A DNA stretch of 64,000 nt from Ananas comosus (GCF_001540865.1 NC_033629.1:6713278-6777277), one strand, 5' to 3'. Numbered from the stretch's first letter, positions 22,031-33,801 are shown. A program made the numbers and translations. Notes: generated by a model from the letters alone, not told the origin.

Positions 22031-22225
22031 AGAGGCAGTGAGGCCTCAAATAACCCCCGCTCTCGTGTGTTCTTCTTCGTCCGCTTCCCCGCGTCTCCAG
22101 CTACTCCATAAGCCCTCGCGTGGAATTTCGAAGGATTTGGAGCCGAATTGGGAAGGAATTAATCCGTCTCATCACTGTTTTTGCGTTCTTCGTCGTCGAT
22201 TCTGATCTCCGAAGTTGCATTCTTG

Positions 22226-23453
22226 GTACGATTCCATTTTCTTACCATCCTCAGTTGAATAATCTCGTTATGAGAGTTTTAATCGGCGTAGCATCATAGT
22301 TTAATGGTTTGTTCATTGGATTAGGGCCGTTGGGGTGGAAATGCTTCTATAATCTTTTTCAATCTCATAATTTTGGTTTCAAATGCGTTAAAATTGGACA
22401 AGAGGCAAAGATTTTAGTATTAGCAGAGTTTTTCTTTCCGATCGTTCTTTATTTTGGTGTGAATTATTTGTTGTTCTTTACTGGGAATGTGGACATTCTG
22501 TAATGAATGTTGTATAGGAAGCAGGGTTTCTGATTACCTTTGAAATGGAAGTTAAAGTTTTTGTATGATTTCGTATAAATTAAACGACATTGATCTGATG
22601 TGATGAAGTTTGTGGCCTATTTCCTTTCTGTAGTTCTTTTTCTTGGAAATTTCTTTTATTAGGTACCCTCGTTTACGTTTCTGCACAATTCAGGATCATT
22701 TAGTAATATATCACGCAGGTTTACATCGGATGAGGAATAGCCTCTTTGCCCACTTGCTGCATACTAGGTCTTTAGGTTTCAGCTACATAGTAATAATGTT
22801 GGTGCTCGAATAAATAATGTTGGTACGCCATAGCTAACATGGCAAGAACAGTCTACAGAACTAGGAGGAGTCATTGGCATCCAAATCTTGGTGGCCGTTC
22901 TAAATCTGAAACTATAGGTATGGGATCACATGAGCTAAAGTTGGCTTAATTTGGATAATTTGTGGAAAATTTCTTCTGCATGACATATATATGTCATCAT
23001 GGGAATCGAATCGATGATATGTTTTCGCTTGGAAGTCAAAACATCTAGCTGGTTATGGATTTAATTATTTGGCAGATGGGAAATAAGAACGTTACTTTTC
23101 AAGAAGAAGGGAAAGAACGAAAGAACGAAAGAAAGAAAGAAAGAGCATATTAACCTCGTCCATACAGGCATCCGCAGTAGTAATCGACTTTAATGACCTC
23201 AGAAGGTTATTGAGTTTAATAATATCATCTCCTCTTTAAGTTTCTATCATCCTATTTTCTCTACAAATGTGCAGTTAGGGTCCAGGTCCACGGAATCATT
23301 CAATTTTAGGCCTTCCACTGTTCTGCTCCTACAGAAGTGCTGTAACTTTGCCTGAGATATCATGTGGATACTTTTGGTTCTAGAGATCAGCCTCGAATAT
23401 GTTTATTGCTGTGTGTTCCATATAATTCTAATTGTTGAGTCTATTTCCCCCAG
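22226..23453 (+). other. Probable 5' UTR intron of the RING-H2 gene
   Basis: A donor (TTG|GTACG) at 22226 and a pyrimidine-rich acceptor (TTTCCCCCAG) ending at 23453 bracket AT-rich sequence. The leader would then continue at 23454 to the start codon at 23529. Inferred from splice sites only. Confidence 0.5.
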
Positions 23454-23528
23454 CTTATCTAAAGCGAAGCAAAGACCGTAATAGCAGCTGGGAAACAAAC
23501 TGGGAGTAAAAGGTCAAATTGAGATAAA

Positions 23529-25477
23529 ATGGGTGCTTGCTGCTCGTCGGGGGGAGCTGACTCAAATAACCCACCTGTATATTTCTGCTTGAGCATTTCC
23601 TGACTTCCTCTATTGAGTTAGATGTGTTCCATTACCTTTTTATTTTGTAATCGGGAAATTTCAGTCTGAAGCTCTGATTGCTTCAATCCTTAACATGGCT
23701 ATATTGCACACCATAAGGATGTCTTTTATTGTAATCTGAACGTTTACCTGAGGTTATCCCTCTCTATCTGCATGTTTATAATGTGGACGCATTTGATCAA
23801 GATGTTTTGTGCTTCTAATGTTTTGTTAATAATTTGACATACGAGAAACAAGATGCTTGTTCTGAATTTAGGGAGTATTTTCTGAATATTCTACATTATA
23901 TTTGTTTTTTGCTTATGCACTTTAGTTTGAAAGGGTGATAGTCGTGGCAGGATTCAAGGTAGATGCCATGACCATGTATCTCCTCATAATAATTTGTTGA
24001 ACCTGGGATGAACACACAAAGAACGTTTTTTTTTTTTAATAATAATAGAAGATTTGCAAAGACGATCAGCAAAATTCTGTAAATACAGACTTGTAACCTA
24101 TTTTAAAGCTCATATTCGAAGAATGTGGGGTTCTAAATCATTGGTAGATATGTTTTCTAGATAACTTGGACGAAGTTCTTGTTAAGGGCTGGAAACATTT
24201 TTGTTTTTTGTTTTTGTTTTCCTCTACTGGAAATTGAGAAGTGCAAACATTTCTTTTTTTTTTTTGGAGAAGAAAGTTAGGAGGTTCAGAGTTAAAGAGT
24301 TATACATCTCTAGATATTTACTCTTATATGTGTGTTTCCACTGACAAATAAACGGGCTCATTTTTGTTTGAAGTCCAGCTTGATTGATTTTAAAAGGTCA
24401 AAGCTTGCGTTCCTTTCTAGCTCGTGCGTAAATAATGCATTATTCAGTCTAGATTTCTTGTCTTATTTGCACTGTCCATTGGCAATGTCTTTTGACTGTA
24501 CCAATTCAATGGGTATGGATACGCTTTGTTATATTGAACTGCAGTCATTTGTAGGAATCTCTATATTATGTACTAGTAGACGACATATTTTTGGCAAATT
24601 CTTTAAATTTGAGTTTTTAATCTAAAGAACAAATCAAGTAATTAATCTTCTTTAATGTCTAGCCCTCACAAAACCAAGCTCTCCAGCCTGCGCAAATCCA
24701 ACAGGTGCATGAACAATTACCTTCTACCCAACCTGTGGCGAATGTGGATACATCTGCTCCAATTACCTTTCCAGCAATGCCTCGACCATTGCCTTTCAGT
24801 CTTCTCTATGGGAGCTCAGAAACGGCTGCTGGAAGTTCTGAAAATAGAGGTAAGATTGCTGATCATACAGCAGCAGAGGGTTTAATAAAGATTATGAGGT
24901 CAAGAGATGTGTTAATGTGGCAGAAGATGAAATTCATGAGGTAAAGGAAACAATTTCTCAAGCCATTTCAGAAGAGGAGGATTTTTGTATCATCTGTCTT
25001 GAAGGTAACTGTTAAACCTCCCAGCCCCTCTCTTCTTGTATAGAATCAAGAAATTCCTGTCCTATGCTGTTAATATGTTTGTTAGAACACTTTAGTTTGG
25101 AATTTGATAGAATACTAGCAAGTCATGGATATTTTCTTCGTAGAATTTTTTTCTTTCTTTTAGTTGAGCTTTCTATTTTGCTGAGATACATATAAACATA
25201 TAAAGTTTAAGTAGCACTCTTTTTTTACTTTTATTGTACGACATGCTGCCATGCTTTTGAAACTTAGAGACATGCATAATTGTACAGTAGTACCTGACTA
25301 CAAAGGGTACAAAAAATATTATTGTGAATCGATTGTGTTGTTCAAAATGATATTTGAACAATTTCTGGGAAAAAAATGTACTAAATTAATCTTGTTAATC
25401 TTATTTAGCCCAACCAGCCTTCTTTTGCAACTCTTGCTTCAGTTTGGTGATTTAATTCACTTTCATGAAAATGTTGT

Positions 25478-25524
<47 letters not shown>

Positions 25525-25941
25525 GTGTAATAAAAAGGTGTTGGGTTAATGGTTGATTTATTACATTAGATTTCCTGAACAACTTCATTGTGCTGCAATC
25601 AACAGACTATTCCAAATAATTGCGCACTGAAATCTTCCCCTTTCTCCAGAGTATACTGCAGAGAATCCTCACATTGTCCCAAAATGCGGACATAATTTTC
25701 ATCTGAATTGCATACTTGCTTGGCTGGAGCGAAGTGACCGCTGCCCTGTTTGTGACCAGGTGTGCACTTTGAAGAACTAGGATTGCTATTTTACACATTG
25801 TAACATGTTCATTTTAAATGCTCTGCGCGCACAGTTAAAGAATCGAAAAAGGAAAGAAAAGAAAAATAAATGGGGAGTTTTCATCTGAATTCCTGTTTGC
25901 AGATAATATTGAGAGATGATCTTCTCGGAATGCAAACCTGA
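23529..25941 (+). CDS. RING-H2 E3 ubiquitin ligase, RHB1A-like; apparent 1-bp frameshift in exon 2
   Basis: Coding exons 23529-23576, 24663-25004, 25650-25759 and 25903-25941. It starts MGACCSSGGADSNNPP, a likely N-myristoylation site (Gly2) with adjacent cysteines for palmitoylation, suggesting membrane attachment. The RING-H2 is C125-X2-C128-X14-C143-X-H145-X2-H148-X2-C151-X10-C162-X2-C165 (EEEDFCIICLEEYTAENP, CPVCDQ), then IILRDDLLGMQT and stop. An RPLPF motif in the middle also fits RHB1A-type ligases, which pass ubiquitin from an E2 to a substrate. The first part of exon 2 is open to about 24880; the rest is open in the +1 frame. One missing T in the run at 24881-24883 would explain this and give 179 residues, near the family's size. 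It may be a sequencing error or a true lesion. Confidence 0.85.
25483..25520. repeat. (CT)n microsatellite in intron of the RING-H2 gene
   Basis: About 19 CT units in the intron between exons 2 and 3 of the RING-H2 gene. Pure repeat; likely polymorphic. Confidence 0.85.
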
Positions 25942-25945
25942 TACG

Positions 25946-26044
25946 TGTAAAGCGGGCTTTGAGTTTCTTTCATGTTGGTGCCAGACCGGATGAAAAGGAA
26001 TAGAAACTCTTCTTAGCAGGGAAACTTTTTTTTTTTTTTTTTTA

Positions 26045-26075
<31 letters not shown>

Positions 26076-26401
26076 CTCACTCGAATTTTTGCGTGGAGCG
26101 GTTGGTGATGGCTCTTTAAATTCTCCAGATTTTCACAAAAGGAGGATAAGGTGGAAAAGGAAAAGGAAAAAANTGTAAAGCGGGCTTTGAGTTTCTTTCA
26201 TGTTGGTGCCAGACCGGATGAAAAGGAATAGAAACTCTTCTTAGCAGGGAAACTTTTTTTTTTTTTTTGTTAATATTTTTTTTTTCTTTAACAATCGAGT
26301 GCTCTCACTCGAATTTTTGCGTGGAGCGGTTGGTGATGGCTCTTTAAATTCTCCAGATTTTCACAAAAGGAGGATAAGGTGGAAAAGGAAAAGGAAAAAA
26401 G
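25946..26401 (+). repeat. 3' UTR segment duplicated around a single N (26173)
   Basis: 25946-26172 and 26174-26401 repeat the same 3' UTR sequence (start TGTAAAGCGGGCTTTGAG), each with long T runs. The N joins the copies. A read-overlap or haplotype artefact at a homopolymer is the likely cause; the real 3' UTR probably has one copy. Confidence 0.8.
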
Positions 26402-27124
26402 AAAAAGGAAAGAGAAAGATGACTTCCAACTCGAGTAACCAAATTTTCTGTGCTCTCTAGTTTTCCTGTAGATGCTCTGATGTTTTTGTTCTGATTACAG
26501 AATAGGTTAATAAATAGTTACTTGAAATTCTACGATTTAAACTCAAGGACTACCGTTGAACGAGCATTTGGTTCAACATATTTTTGTTGCCTATTGTTCT
26601 ACCACTATGGATAAGTGATCCGAGCTTTCTATTATTTTCTCTTTATTCTTTGGAAAATGTGCATTGTACATGAATACTTCTTCTTGACTCTATCGCATTC
26701 AATATTAGAGCATCCAGATTGACGCATCAAATGTATTATTTCTGTGCTGTACTTTTATTACTTGCCTGTTTTTATCATCTGTTATCCGATATATATATAA
26801 TCAATATGATATTCAAAGTTTCAGCAGTTCTGGGACTATCTGATATAGTTGGGCTGGTAATTGGTTCAAAATAAATGTTACTTGGACTTGATGAGGTTTC
26901 TCGCCCCGTTGAATTGTTTTGCCGCGAGACAAAGGCTTGAAGCTTGTTATGAGTCAATATTAGGAAACGAGAAGATCAAGCAAACTTGCTATCACTTATA
27001 TATACTAGATTACTCCTAGATAATTCCACTGATTGATATTTCAAAGCATGTGGTAGTGCCGTCCCATTGCTAAAATACTATCCGAAGAATGATGTTGCAA
27101 TATTAGAACATGCCCCAGTCTTAA
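26402..27124. other. End of RING-H2 3' UTR and intergenic DNA
   Basis: The transcript probably ends within a few hundred bases of the stop codon. Beyond about 26.6 kb the sequence is AT-rich with no supported gene up to the gypsy LTR at 27125. Confidence 0.45.
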
Positions 27125-28834
27125 TGATACGATTCTATTTTATCATTAGAGAGAAATGATCACTCTAAGGGAATCGAACCTCGAAAAGAAAGATATTAAG
27201 AGATGGAGAGAGATAGGAAGGAATAGAATGAGAAGAAAGATAGAGCAAGACGGCTAATTTCTTATTATTCTCTAAATCCGAAGGCCGTGTTTGGTTCGAG
27301 TATAGATAAGAACTGCTTATTCTAGGAATAGGTACTAAGTTCGGGTATAACCAGTAACTACACCAATTTTGCGTTTGGATAAAAATTGAGTTGTTCCTTA
27401 CAATAAAATAAATAGTGTTTGGATGGTTAGGTTGGAACAAATGGAATAAGAGTTATATTTTAGATTAAAATTATTTTATCAAATTAATTAACACCAAAAT
27501 ATTACTTAAAAATAATAAATTAATATTAGTAATTATAAATAATAAAATAATAAATAAATAAATAAATAATTATAAATAATAAATTATTAATAATTATAAA
27601 ATATAAATTAATTAATTAATAAAAAATTAATTAGATAATAAATTATAAATAATAAATTATTAATAATATTCAATAATAAATAATTAATTAATAATAAATT
27701 AATTAGTTTTAGTTTTACGGTTAACGGTAACTATTAAAATAGATAAATATACTTAAATAATCAATAAATAATTAAAAAAAAATTACAATTACTAATTAAT
27801 AAATTAATTATAAATACGTACAAATAAATCATAATAAGTATACAATAATCAAAATTATTAATAATTATAAAACATCAAATTTGAATTACGAACAAAAAAA
27901 AAAATAAAAATATTACAACGAAGAGTGAGTACTAATAAAAATATAAAATAAATAAATAATAAATATTACTAGAAATAATGAGAGTCACATAATAGAATAT
28001 AATTGAAGGACAATAATAAATTGTTTAACATTATACTAATCTAAACATTAAATAAATCTAAATAAAAATCATTATTATTAATTAAAAAATTATAAATAAT
28101 AATAGAATAATTAATAATAATAAATTATTATTAATTATAAACAAATTAATTAATTGATATTAAATTAATTTATTAAATAACTATTAATAATTATAAAAAA
28201 TAATAAATAAATAAATTATAATTAATTAATTAATAGTAAATTAAATAAATAATTAATAAGAAATTAATTAATTAACAATAAATTAATGATAAATTAGTTA
28301 ATTGTAGATTAATAAATTAGTTAATAATTAATTAATTATAAATTGATAAATAAACAAAATTAAGTAATTATTAATAATTATAAATAATAATAATTTAATT
28401 AATAATTATAAATTAATAAATTAATAAATTACTTTATTATTTAAGCAATAAATAATGATTTAAATATATTTAAATATCATAATATAAATTATTAATAAAA
28501 TTAATTATTTAATATCATAAGTAAAATTATTTTTAGACTTCATTTAACCTTATTCTTGGATTGGAACAAGCTTGTTCCAGGGAAAAGGTGGAACAGTAGT
28601 TCCAGTGTTATACCGGCTTATTCTAGAAATCCGAGAACTGCAATTCTCGGGTACCAAACGTAGCGTTTGGGAACAAAAGGGGGAACAAGAGCTTATTCCC
28701 CTCTTGTTCCCGAACCAAACGCTACCACATTTATATAATCTAATCCTAATTAAACTTTATCCAAAATAAGCAAAATATTCTAAAATAATAATATATCTTT
28801 TCATAATTAGAAAATTTCTAATTTAGGGAACATA
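27125..28834 (-). repeat. 3' LTR of a Ty3/gypsy element (minus), split by a MITE
   Basis: Reads TGATACGATTC at the left and GGGAACATATCA at the right, followed by the inverted polypurine tract TTCCACCACCCTC. The first 160 bp resemble 33802-33987, the matching LTR at the other end. The MITE at 27290-28725 interrupts it; both sides line up with the other LTR (CTCTAAA... and ...CATTTATATWATCTAA). Confidence 0.7.
27290..28725. mobile_element. Large AT-rich MITE with GTGTTTGGTTCG / CGAACCAAACGC ends
   Basis: The terminal inverted repeats are clear. The interior (27.45-28.55 kb) is almost entirely A and T, made of TTAATTAATAAA-like words. No coding capacity. Same end motif as 20244 and 5388. The target-site duplication is not certain, so the ends are approximate to a few bases. 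Confidence 0.7.
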
Positions 28835-28949
28835 TCATTCCACCACCCTCGAAAGCCACTTGTTCTCAGGGTGGAAAATCCACAATCCTATCTATTGCCT
28901 TTAGATCATTTTCTTTGTTTTCCTCATGTTTGCCCTCGATCAAAAAATA

Positions 28950-29082
28950 GTTGCTTTAAGTTGCATCAATGTCTGGGACTATATTTTTAATCACATTTGT
29001 ATTAGAAGCCCTAATCTTTCTTGCTTTTGCTTCAACCGGTGTAAGGCGTTTTATAGATGGAAGCGCCTTATTAGATGTTGGT
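28950..29082 (-). pseudogene. Ty3/gypsy gag, C-terminal part
   Basis: The minus-strand frame reads NKALPSIKRLTPVEAKARK, typical of the stretch before the zinc knuckle in plant gypsy gag. The knuckle itself has decayed. The same reading continues across the TRIM at 29088-29922 into 29928 onwards, so TRIM insertion split it. Confidence 0.65.
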
Positions 29083-29087
29083 ATTGT

Positions 29088-29922
29088 TGCAACGACCTGA
29101 CCCGCTAGCAACAATAACTCGTTGGGCCCAAACCATCGGCCCAAAATGCTTAAGCCGGATTATTATTACTAGCGTGTAGGCCTCATATAAACTGATCGGA
29201 ATCAGTATCCCATCCGATGTGGGACTATTGGGGGCGTTACAAACTCCCTCTGTTTAGACCCTGACGTCCTCGTCGGGTCCAAATCATATCACAGACAGAC
29301 AAACCAGGACCATTACCACGCGATGTGAGATTCTAGAGGTGGCTCCTACAGGTTCAAGAGGTGGCTCCCACCAAACCCGTTGGTGTAGCACTTTGTCCCG
29401 CATAGCACTTAGTTCTCACACTTTCGGCTGGTATTCGGCTCTGATACCAATTGCAACGACCCGACCCGCTAGCAACAATAACTCGTTGGGCCCAAATCAT
29501 CGGCCCAAAATGTTTAAGCCCAGTTATTATTACTAGTGTCTAAGTTTCTTATAAACCCAATGACAACTCCATTCCCATCCGATGTGGGATTATTGGGGTG
29601 TCACAGACTCCCCCCGTTAAGGCCCTGACGTCCTCGTCAGTCCAATCACACACACAGCCCAAGACCACCAAGCGATGTGAGACTCGTCTCGCTAGCCCGT
29701 CATCCAGACCCTAGCTCAGTCGAGACTCGCCACACATGTCCAGTTGGTGAACCGGCTCGGATACCAAATGCAACGACCCGACCTGCTAGCAACAAGAATT
29801 CGTTGGGCCCAAACCATCAGCCCAAAATGCTTAAGTCGGATTATTATTACTAGCGTGTAGGCCTCATATAAACTGATCGGAATCAGTATCCCATCCGATG
29901 TGGGACTATTGGGGGCGTTACA
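29088..29922 (-). mobile_element. Chimeric TRIM with three LTRs and two different internal regions
   Basis: Three 154-bp LTRs lie at 29088-29241 (A), 29452-29605 (B) and 29769-29922 (C). Between A and B is the same internal region as in the TRIM at 9042, with inverted PBS GCTCTGATACCA at its right end. Between B and C is the internal region of the other subfamily, found at 54594-54836. A and C are near identical; the second half of B resembles the 54441 LTR. ATTGT flanks the whole (29083-29087, 29923-29927), so it inserted or was fixed as one unit. It splits the gypsy gag. Confidence 0.93.
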
Positions 29923-29927
29923 ATTGT

Positions 29928-30432
29928 GGAAGCAAACAAGAGGGAAGACTTCATAATGCTATATTGAGCTATCAACTTCTTCTCCTATAGATGAGCAAGA
30001 CCGATGGCGGCTGACATAGAAGCTAGTTGGAAGGTGCGAACATCATGCTTTAAATCCTCCCTCAACACACTAACAAAGCAACTTATGAAAAATGACTCGA
30101 TCAACCCTAAAATGCAATTTGAAAGTATTTCAAATCAAGCCCAATAGCCATGAACACTCTGAGTAGGTTCTTGTTGTAATTTTGATAACTCTTCCATATA
30201 GTCCTCATACATGGTCAGACCAAAGTAGTGCAGAGGGCTTCTACGAAGTCCTCACATGCTATGACTCCATGGCCCTTCTCAAACCATTAAAACCATTGTG
30301 ATGCTTCCTTTCCACATGGTAAGATGCAAGCAAAACCTTTTGTGGATTACTCAGCCCGATACACCCATCAAGTCGGATCCTCTCCATCAAATTTAGGAAA
30401 CTCCAAGCATGTGACGCAAGGTTGCACCATCA
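29928..30432 (-). pseudogene. Ty3/gypsy gag, central part (decayed)
   Basis: Minus-strand reading gives EFPKFDGEDPT (near 30370-30405), then W(V/I)YRAEQ-like sequence and CGKEASQWF with WFEKG, the usual core of plant gypsy gag. Several stops break it. The N-terminal part lies at 33483-33787; two later insertions separate them. Confidence 0.75.
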
Positions 30433-30441
30433 TATAATTTT

Positions 30442-31268
30442 GGAAAAACTTCAAATACCACCCTGTGGTTTCACACTTTCTCACTTGAGTACCCTATAGT
30501 TTAAAGTGTATCAATCTAGTGTCATGTGGTTTCATTTTTATATTTTTATTATCCATTTCACTAATTTTTTTTGAAAAAATTTCAAAAACCCCCCTGTGGT
30601 TTCGCACTTTTTCATTTTAGTACCCTGTGGTTTAAAGTGTATCAAGTTAGTACCCTGTGGTTTCGTACTTTTTCATTTTAGTACCCTGTGGTTTAAAGTG
30701 TATCAAGTTAGTACCCTGTGGTTTCTCACTTTATCACTTTAGTACCCTGTGGTTTAAAGTGTATCAAGTTAGTACTCTGTGGTTTTATTTTTGTATCAAG
30801 TAGTACCCTGTGGTTTTATTTTTGTATCAAGTTAGTACCCTGTAGTTTTTAAACCACAGGGTACTAAAGTGATAAAGTGCGAAACCACAAGGTACTAACT
30901 TGATACACTTTAAATCACAGGGTACTAAAGTGAAAAAGTGCAAAACCACAGGGTACTAACTTGATACACTTTAAACCACATGGTACTAAAGTGAAAAAAA
31001 GTGAAACCACAAGGGGGGTATTTGAAGTTTTTCCCATTTTTTTTGTTAAATCAGCGACAAAGTTAAAACTAAAGGGTATTAAAGTAAATATTTGATAAAC
31101 CTAGGTGGGGTATCTGAAGTTTTTTTTATATGATTTAACAAAATATCAACAGAAAAGCTGACGAAAAATAAAAATGAAACCACAGGGCACTAATTTGATA
31201 CACTTTAAACCACAGGATACTAAAGTGAGAAAGTGCTAAACCACAGGGGTGGTATTTGAAGTTTAACC
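30442..31268. mobile_element. Mutator-like foldback element with 9-bp target-site duplication
   Basis: TATAATTTT flanks both sides (30433-30441, 31269-31277); a 9-bp duplication is typical of Mutator-like elements. The ends are inverted copies: GGAAAAACTTCAAATACCA on the left, the inverse of GGTATTTGAAGTTTAACC on the right, both running on into CCCTGTGGTTT. The interior is a chain of a roughly 55-60 bp unit (GTACCCTGTGGTTTAAAG) that turns over to the opposite orientation near 30850, so the whole can fold into one hairpin. No coding capacity. Confidence 0.88.
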
Positions 31269-31278
31269 TATAATTTTC

Positions 31279-33482
31279 TATTAGATATGTCTCGAATTCT
31301 AGAACCGCAAAGTTTTCTAACCCTATAATATTTTGATTATCCCATTAAGTTTAGATTATACCCAATTGTATTGAGATATTCCTAATCTTAGTGGGTTTGT
31401 ATTCCTAATTATATTAGGATTTAGCCACTATTACAAATATACAATTTATTCTATTAATTTGGTGCGGCAGGTAAGAGAGAGTATGGGTGTATTTTTTGGA
31501 ATTAAGATTTTGTAAAAGAGGCATATTTTGTACACCACTTTGATTCTAATAAAATCTTCGCTCCATATTCACCCGTGGATGTAGGCCGGTGGCCGAACCA
31601 CGTAAATATTGTGTGCTTTATTTTTCTTCTCTCGTTCTAAATTCTTTTTTGGTATTTTCGCACCCAACGAACTAGATTTTTTTGGTTTTAGTTCTAACAA
31701 GCTGGTATCAGAACCAGATTGTTCGTTTGGTTATTTAAGACGTCGACAAAATTTGAGATCGAGAAGTTTGCTCACTCCAGTAGTTTCGCTCTACGGCAAG
31801 TTGTCATTTTGATGCAACAGACATTGTAAAATGCGTAGTTGGAGAATGAGAAGATTGACACTTCAGAGAACCCTGCAGATTTGCTTATTAAGTTTTTTCG
31901 GTGGTCAAGTTCAAGTATTCCATAAACTTGATTCACATGTGCAATAGCAGTTCAGGAGCTTTTGGGATTTTGGTGGAGAAGACAGAGAATTCAATCCAAT
32001 GTGGAGATTGTTAAATATTGTGTGTTTTATTTTTCTTCTCTCATTCTCGATTCTCTTTTGGTATTTTCTCACCCGATGAAGCAGATCTTTTCTGCCTTTG
32101 TCATAACAACCTGGTATCAGAGCCGGATTGTTCGTTTGGTGTTTAAGACGTCAACAAAGTTTGAGATCGAGAAGTTTGATTTGCTCTATGGCAAGTTTGT
32201 TGGCTTAAATGGGCCAGCATCCTGCCATGTGGCAGGAGGCCATATGGGCCAAGTTATGTTCGAAATGGCGTCAGGCTGGGTGGACCAAGTCATGTTCGAA
32301 GTGGCATGAGGTATGTTGGGCCGAGTCACAATCGAGACCCGTGGGCGCCGTATCTGTAGGCTTTAAGTGAATTGGTTACGTATTTCTAACGGCTCGAGCT
32401 TTTGGGATTCATGGTTAGCGCCAACGATCCGACAAGTGGTATCTGAGCCAGAGGTCACGGGTGTGACTCCCGCATGCTGCAAATGTGTGCAAGTGCTGGA
32501 GGGGGGATTGTTGACATAATGGGCTAGGCCAGCATCCTGCCCTGTGGCAGGAGGCCATGTGGGCCGAGTCATGTTCGAAATGGCATGAGGCTAGGTAGGC
32601 CGAGTCATCCTTCAAAGTTGTCATTCTGATACAATAAAGGTTGCAAAAGGCGTAGTTGGAGAATGAGAAGATTGACACTTCAGAGAACCCCGCAGATTTG
32701 CTCATTAAGTTTTTCAGTGATCAAGTTCAAATACTCCGTAAACTTCATTCACATGTGCAGCAACATTTCAAGAGCTTTTTTTGGGTGTTCAAGACGTCGA
32801 CGAAGTTTGAGATCGAGAAATTTGATTGCTCCAGCAGTTTCGCTCTATGGCAAGTTGTCGTTTTGATGCAAAAAAGGTTGCAAAAGGCATAGCCGGAGAT
32901 GAGAAGATTGGAACTTCAGAGAATCCCGCGGATTTTCTCATTAAGTTTTTAGACGATGAAGTTCAAGTATTCTGTAAACTTGTTCGCATGTGCAGTAGTA
33001 CTTCAGCAGCTTTTGGGATTTTTGTGGAGAAGGCAGAGAATTCAAATCAAGGTGGAGATTGTTAGATTTATCTCGAATTCTAAAACTGCGAGGTTTTCTA
33101 TCCCTATTTTGTTTTGATTATCCTATTAAGTTTAGATTGTGCCAATCTTATTGAGATATTCCTAATCTTAGTGGGTTTGTATTCCTAATTATATTAGGAT
33201 TTAGCCACTATTATAAATATACTCTTTATTCTATTAATTTGGTGAGGCGGATGAGAGAGAAAGAGTATGGGTGTATTTTTTGGAATTAGGGTTTTGTGAG
33301 AGAGGCATATTTTGTACACTACTTTGATTATAATGAAGATCCCCGCTCCGTTTTCGCCCGTGGACGTAGGCCTATGGCCGAACCACGTAATATTGTATGC
33401 TTTATTTTCTTCTCTCGTTCTCGATTCTCTTTTTGTATTTTCGCACCCGACAAACTAGATTTTTTCAATTTTAGGTCTAACA
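31279..33482 (+). mobile_element. Non-autonomous Ty1/copia derivative with multi-unit interior
   Basis: 5' LTR 31279-31699 and 3' LTR 33060-33482 (start TGTTAGATTT, end CTAACA). PBS TGGTATCAGAAC at 31703. Purine tract GGTGGAGATT before the 3' LTR. Flanks TTTTC / TCTTC are a likely 5-bp TSD with one change. The 1.36-kb interior holds three units, each joining a copia gag start (TKFEIEKFD ... FALWQV) to an RNase H end (KIDTSENPADLLIKFF). All of protease, integrase and RT is absent. A partial LTR lies between units 1 and 2, and a second element at 32198-32614 is inserted. Confidence 0.85.
32198..32614 (+). mobile_element. TRIM-like element (second family) nested in the copia derivative
   Basis: Begins TGTTGGCTTAAATGGGCC and has a second LTR-like start TGTTGACATAATGGGC at 32512 after GAGGGGGGATT. 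A PBS-like AGTGGTATCTGAGCC lies at about 32433, right after GATCCGACA. AAGTT flanks both sides (32193-32197, 32615-32619), and the surrounding copia sequence is continuous once it is removed. The right LTR is shorter than the left. Confidence 0.8.
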
Positions 33483-33787
33483 TCTTCTATAGAAGGAACA
33501 AACACTCCTTCCTTTATGGGAATTGGTAGCAAAGGACAGTTTTTGTTGGAACTCGAGACAGATCTATCTTCAGATGGTGCATGCGCCTGCAAATCCATCT
33601 TCGTGCTCCTAGCAATGATCAGATTTTTAATATTGTTAATAGAGTCGATAATGTGCTTTACTTCGGTTTCCAATTTGTTGAATCAGGCGTCGACATTGGA
33701 AAATCGAGCGTTCATCTTCTCTTTTCTTACAAACTCCTTTTCCGTCTTCAGGAAATTTTTTTGTGCTTGAGTCAAACACCATACAAG
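33483..33787 (-). pseudogene. Ty3/gypsy gag, N-terminal part
   Basis: Follows the inverted PBS. Minus-strand reading includes VKHIIDSINNIKNLIIARST and DLQAHAPSEDRSVSSSN, plausible for a gag N-terminus; identity rests on position between PBS and the gag core rather than on a strong motif. Confidence 0.5.
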
Positions 33788-33799
33788 ACTCTGATACCA
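33787..33799 (-). other. Primer-binding site of the gypsy element
   Basis: GACTCTGATACCA is the inverse of TGGTATCAGAGTC, matching the initiator tRNA-Met 3' end. It lies two bases from the LTR that starts at 33802. Confidence 0.75.
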
Positions 33800-33801
33800 A
33801 A

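Noticed and set aside
24850..24878. A 21-29 bp intron to explain the RING-H2 frame break
   Set aside because: Too short for a plant spliceosomal intron; a missing T is simpler.
27430..28550. Origin or matrix-attachment region suggested by extreme AT content
   Set aside because: It is the interior of an element with clear inverted ends; no independent evidence for such a function.
29339..29536. 65-residue frame (+)
   Set aside because: Lies wholly inside the chimeric TRIM, antisense to it.
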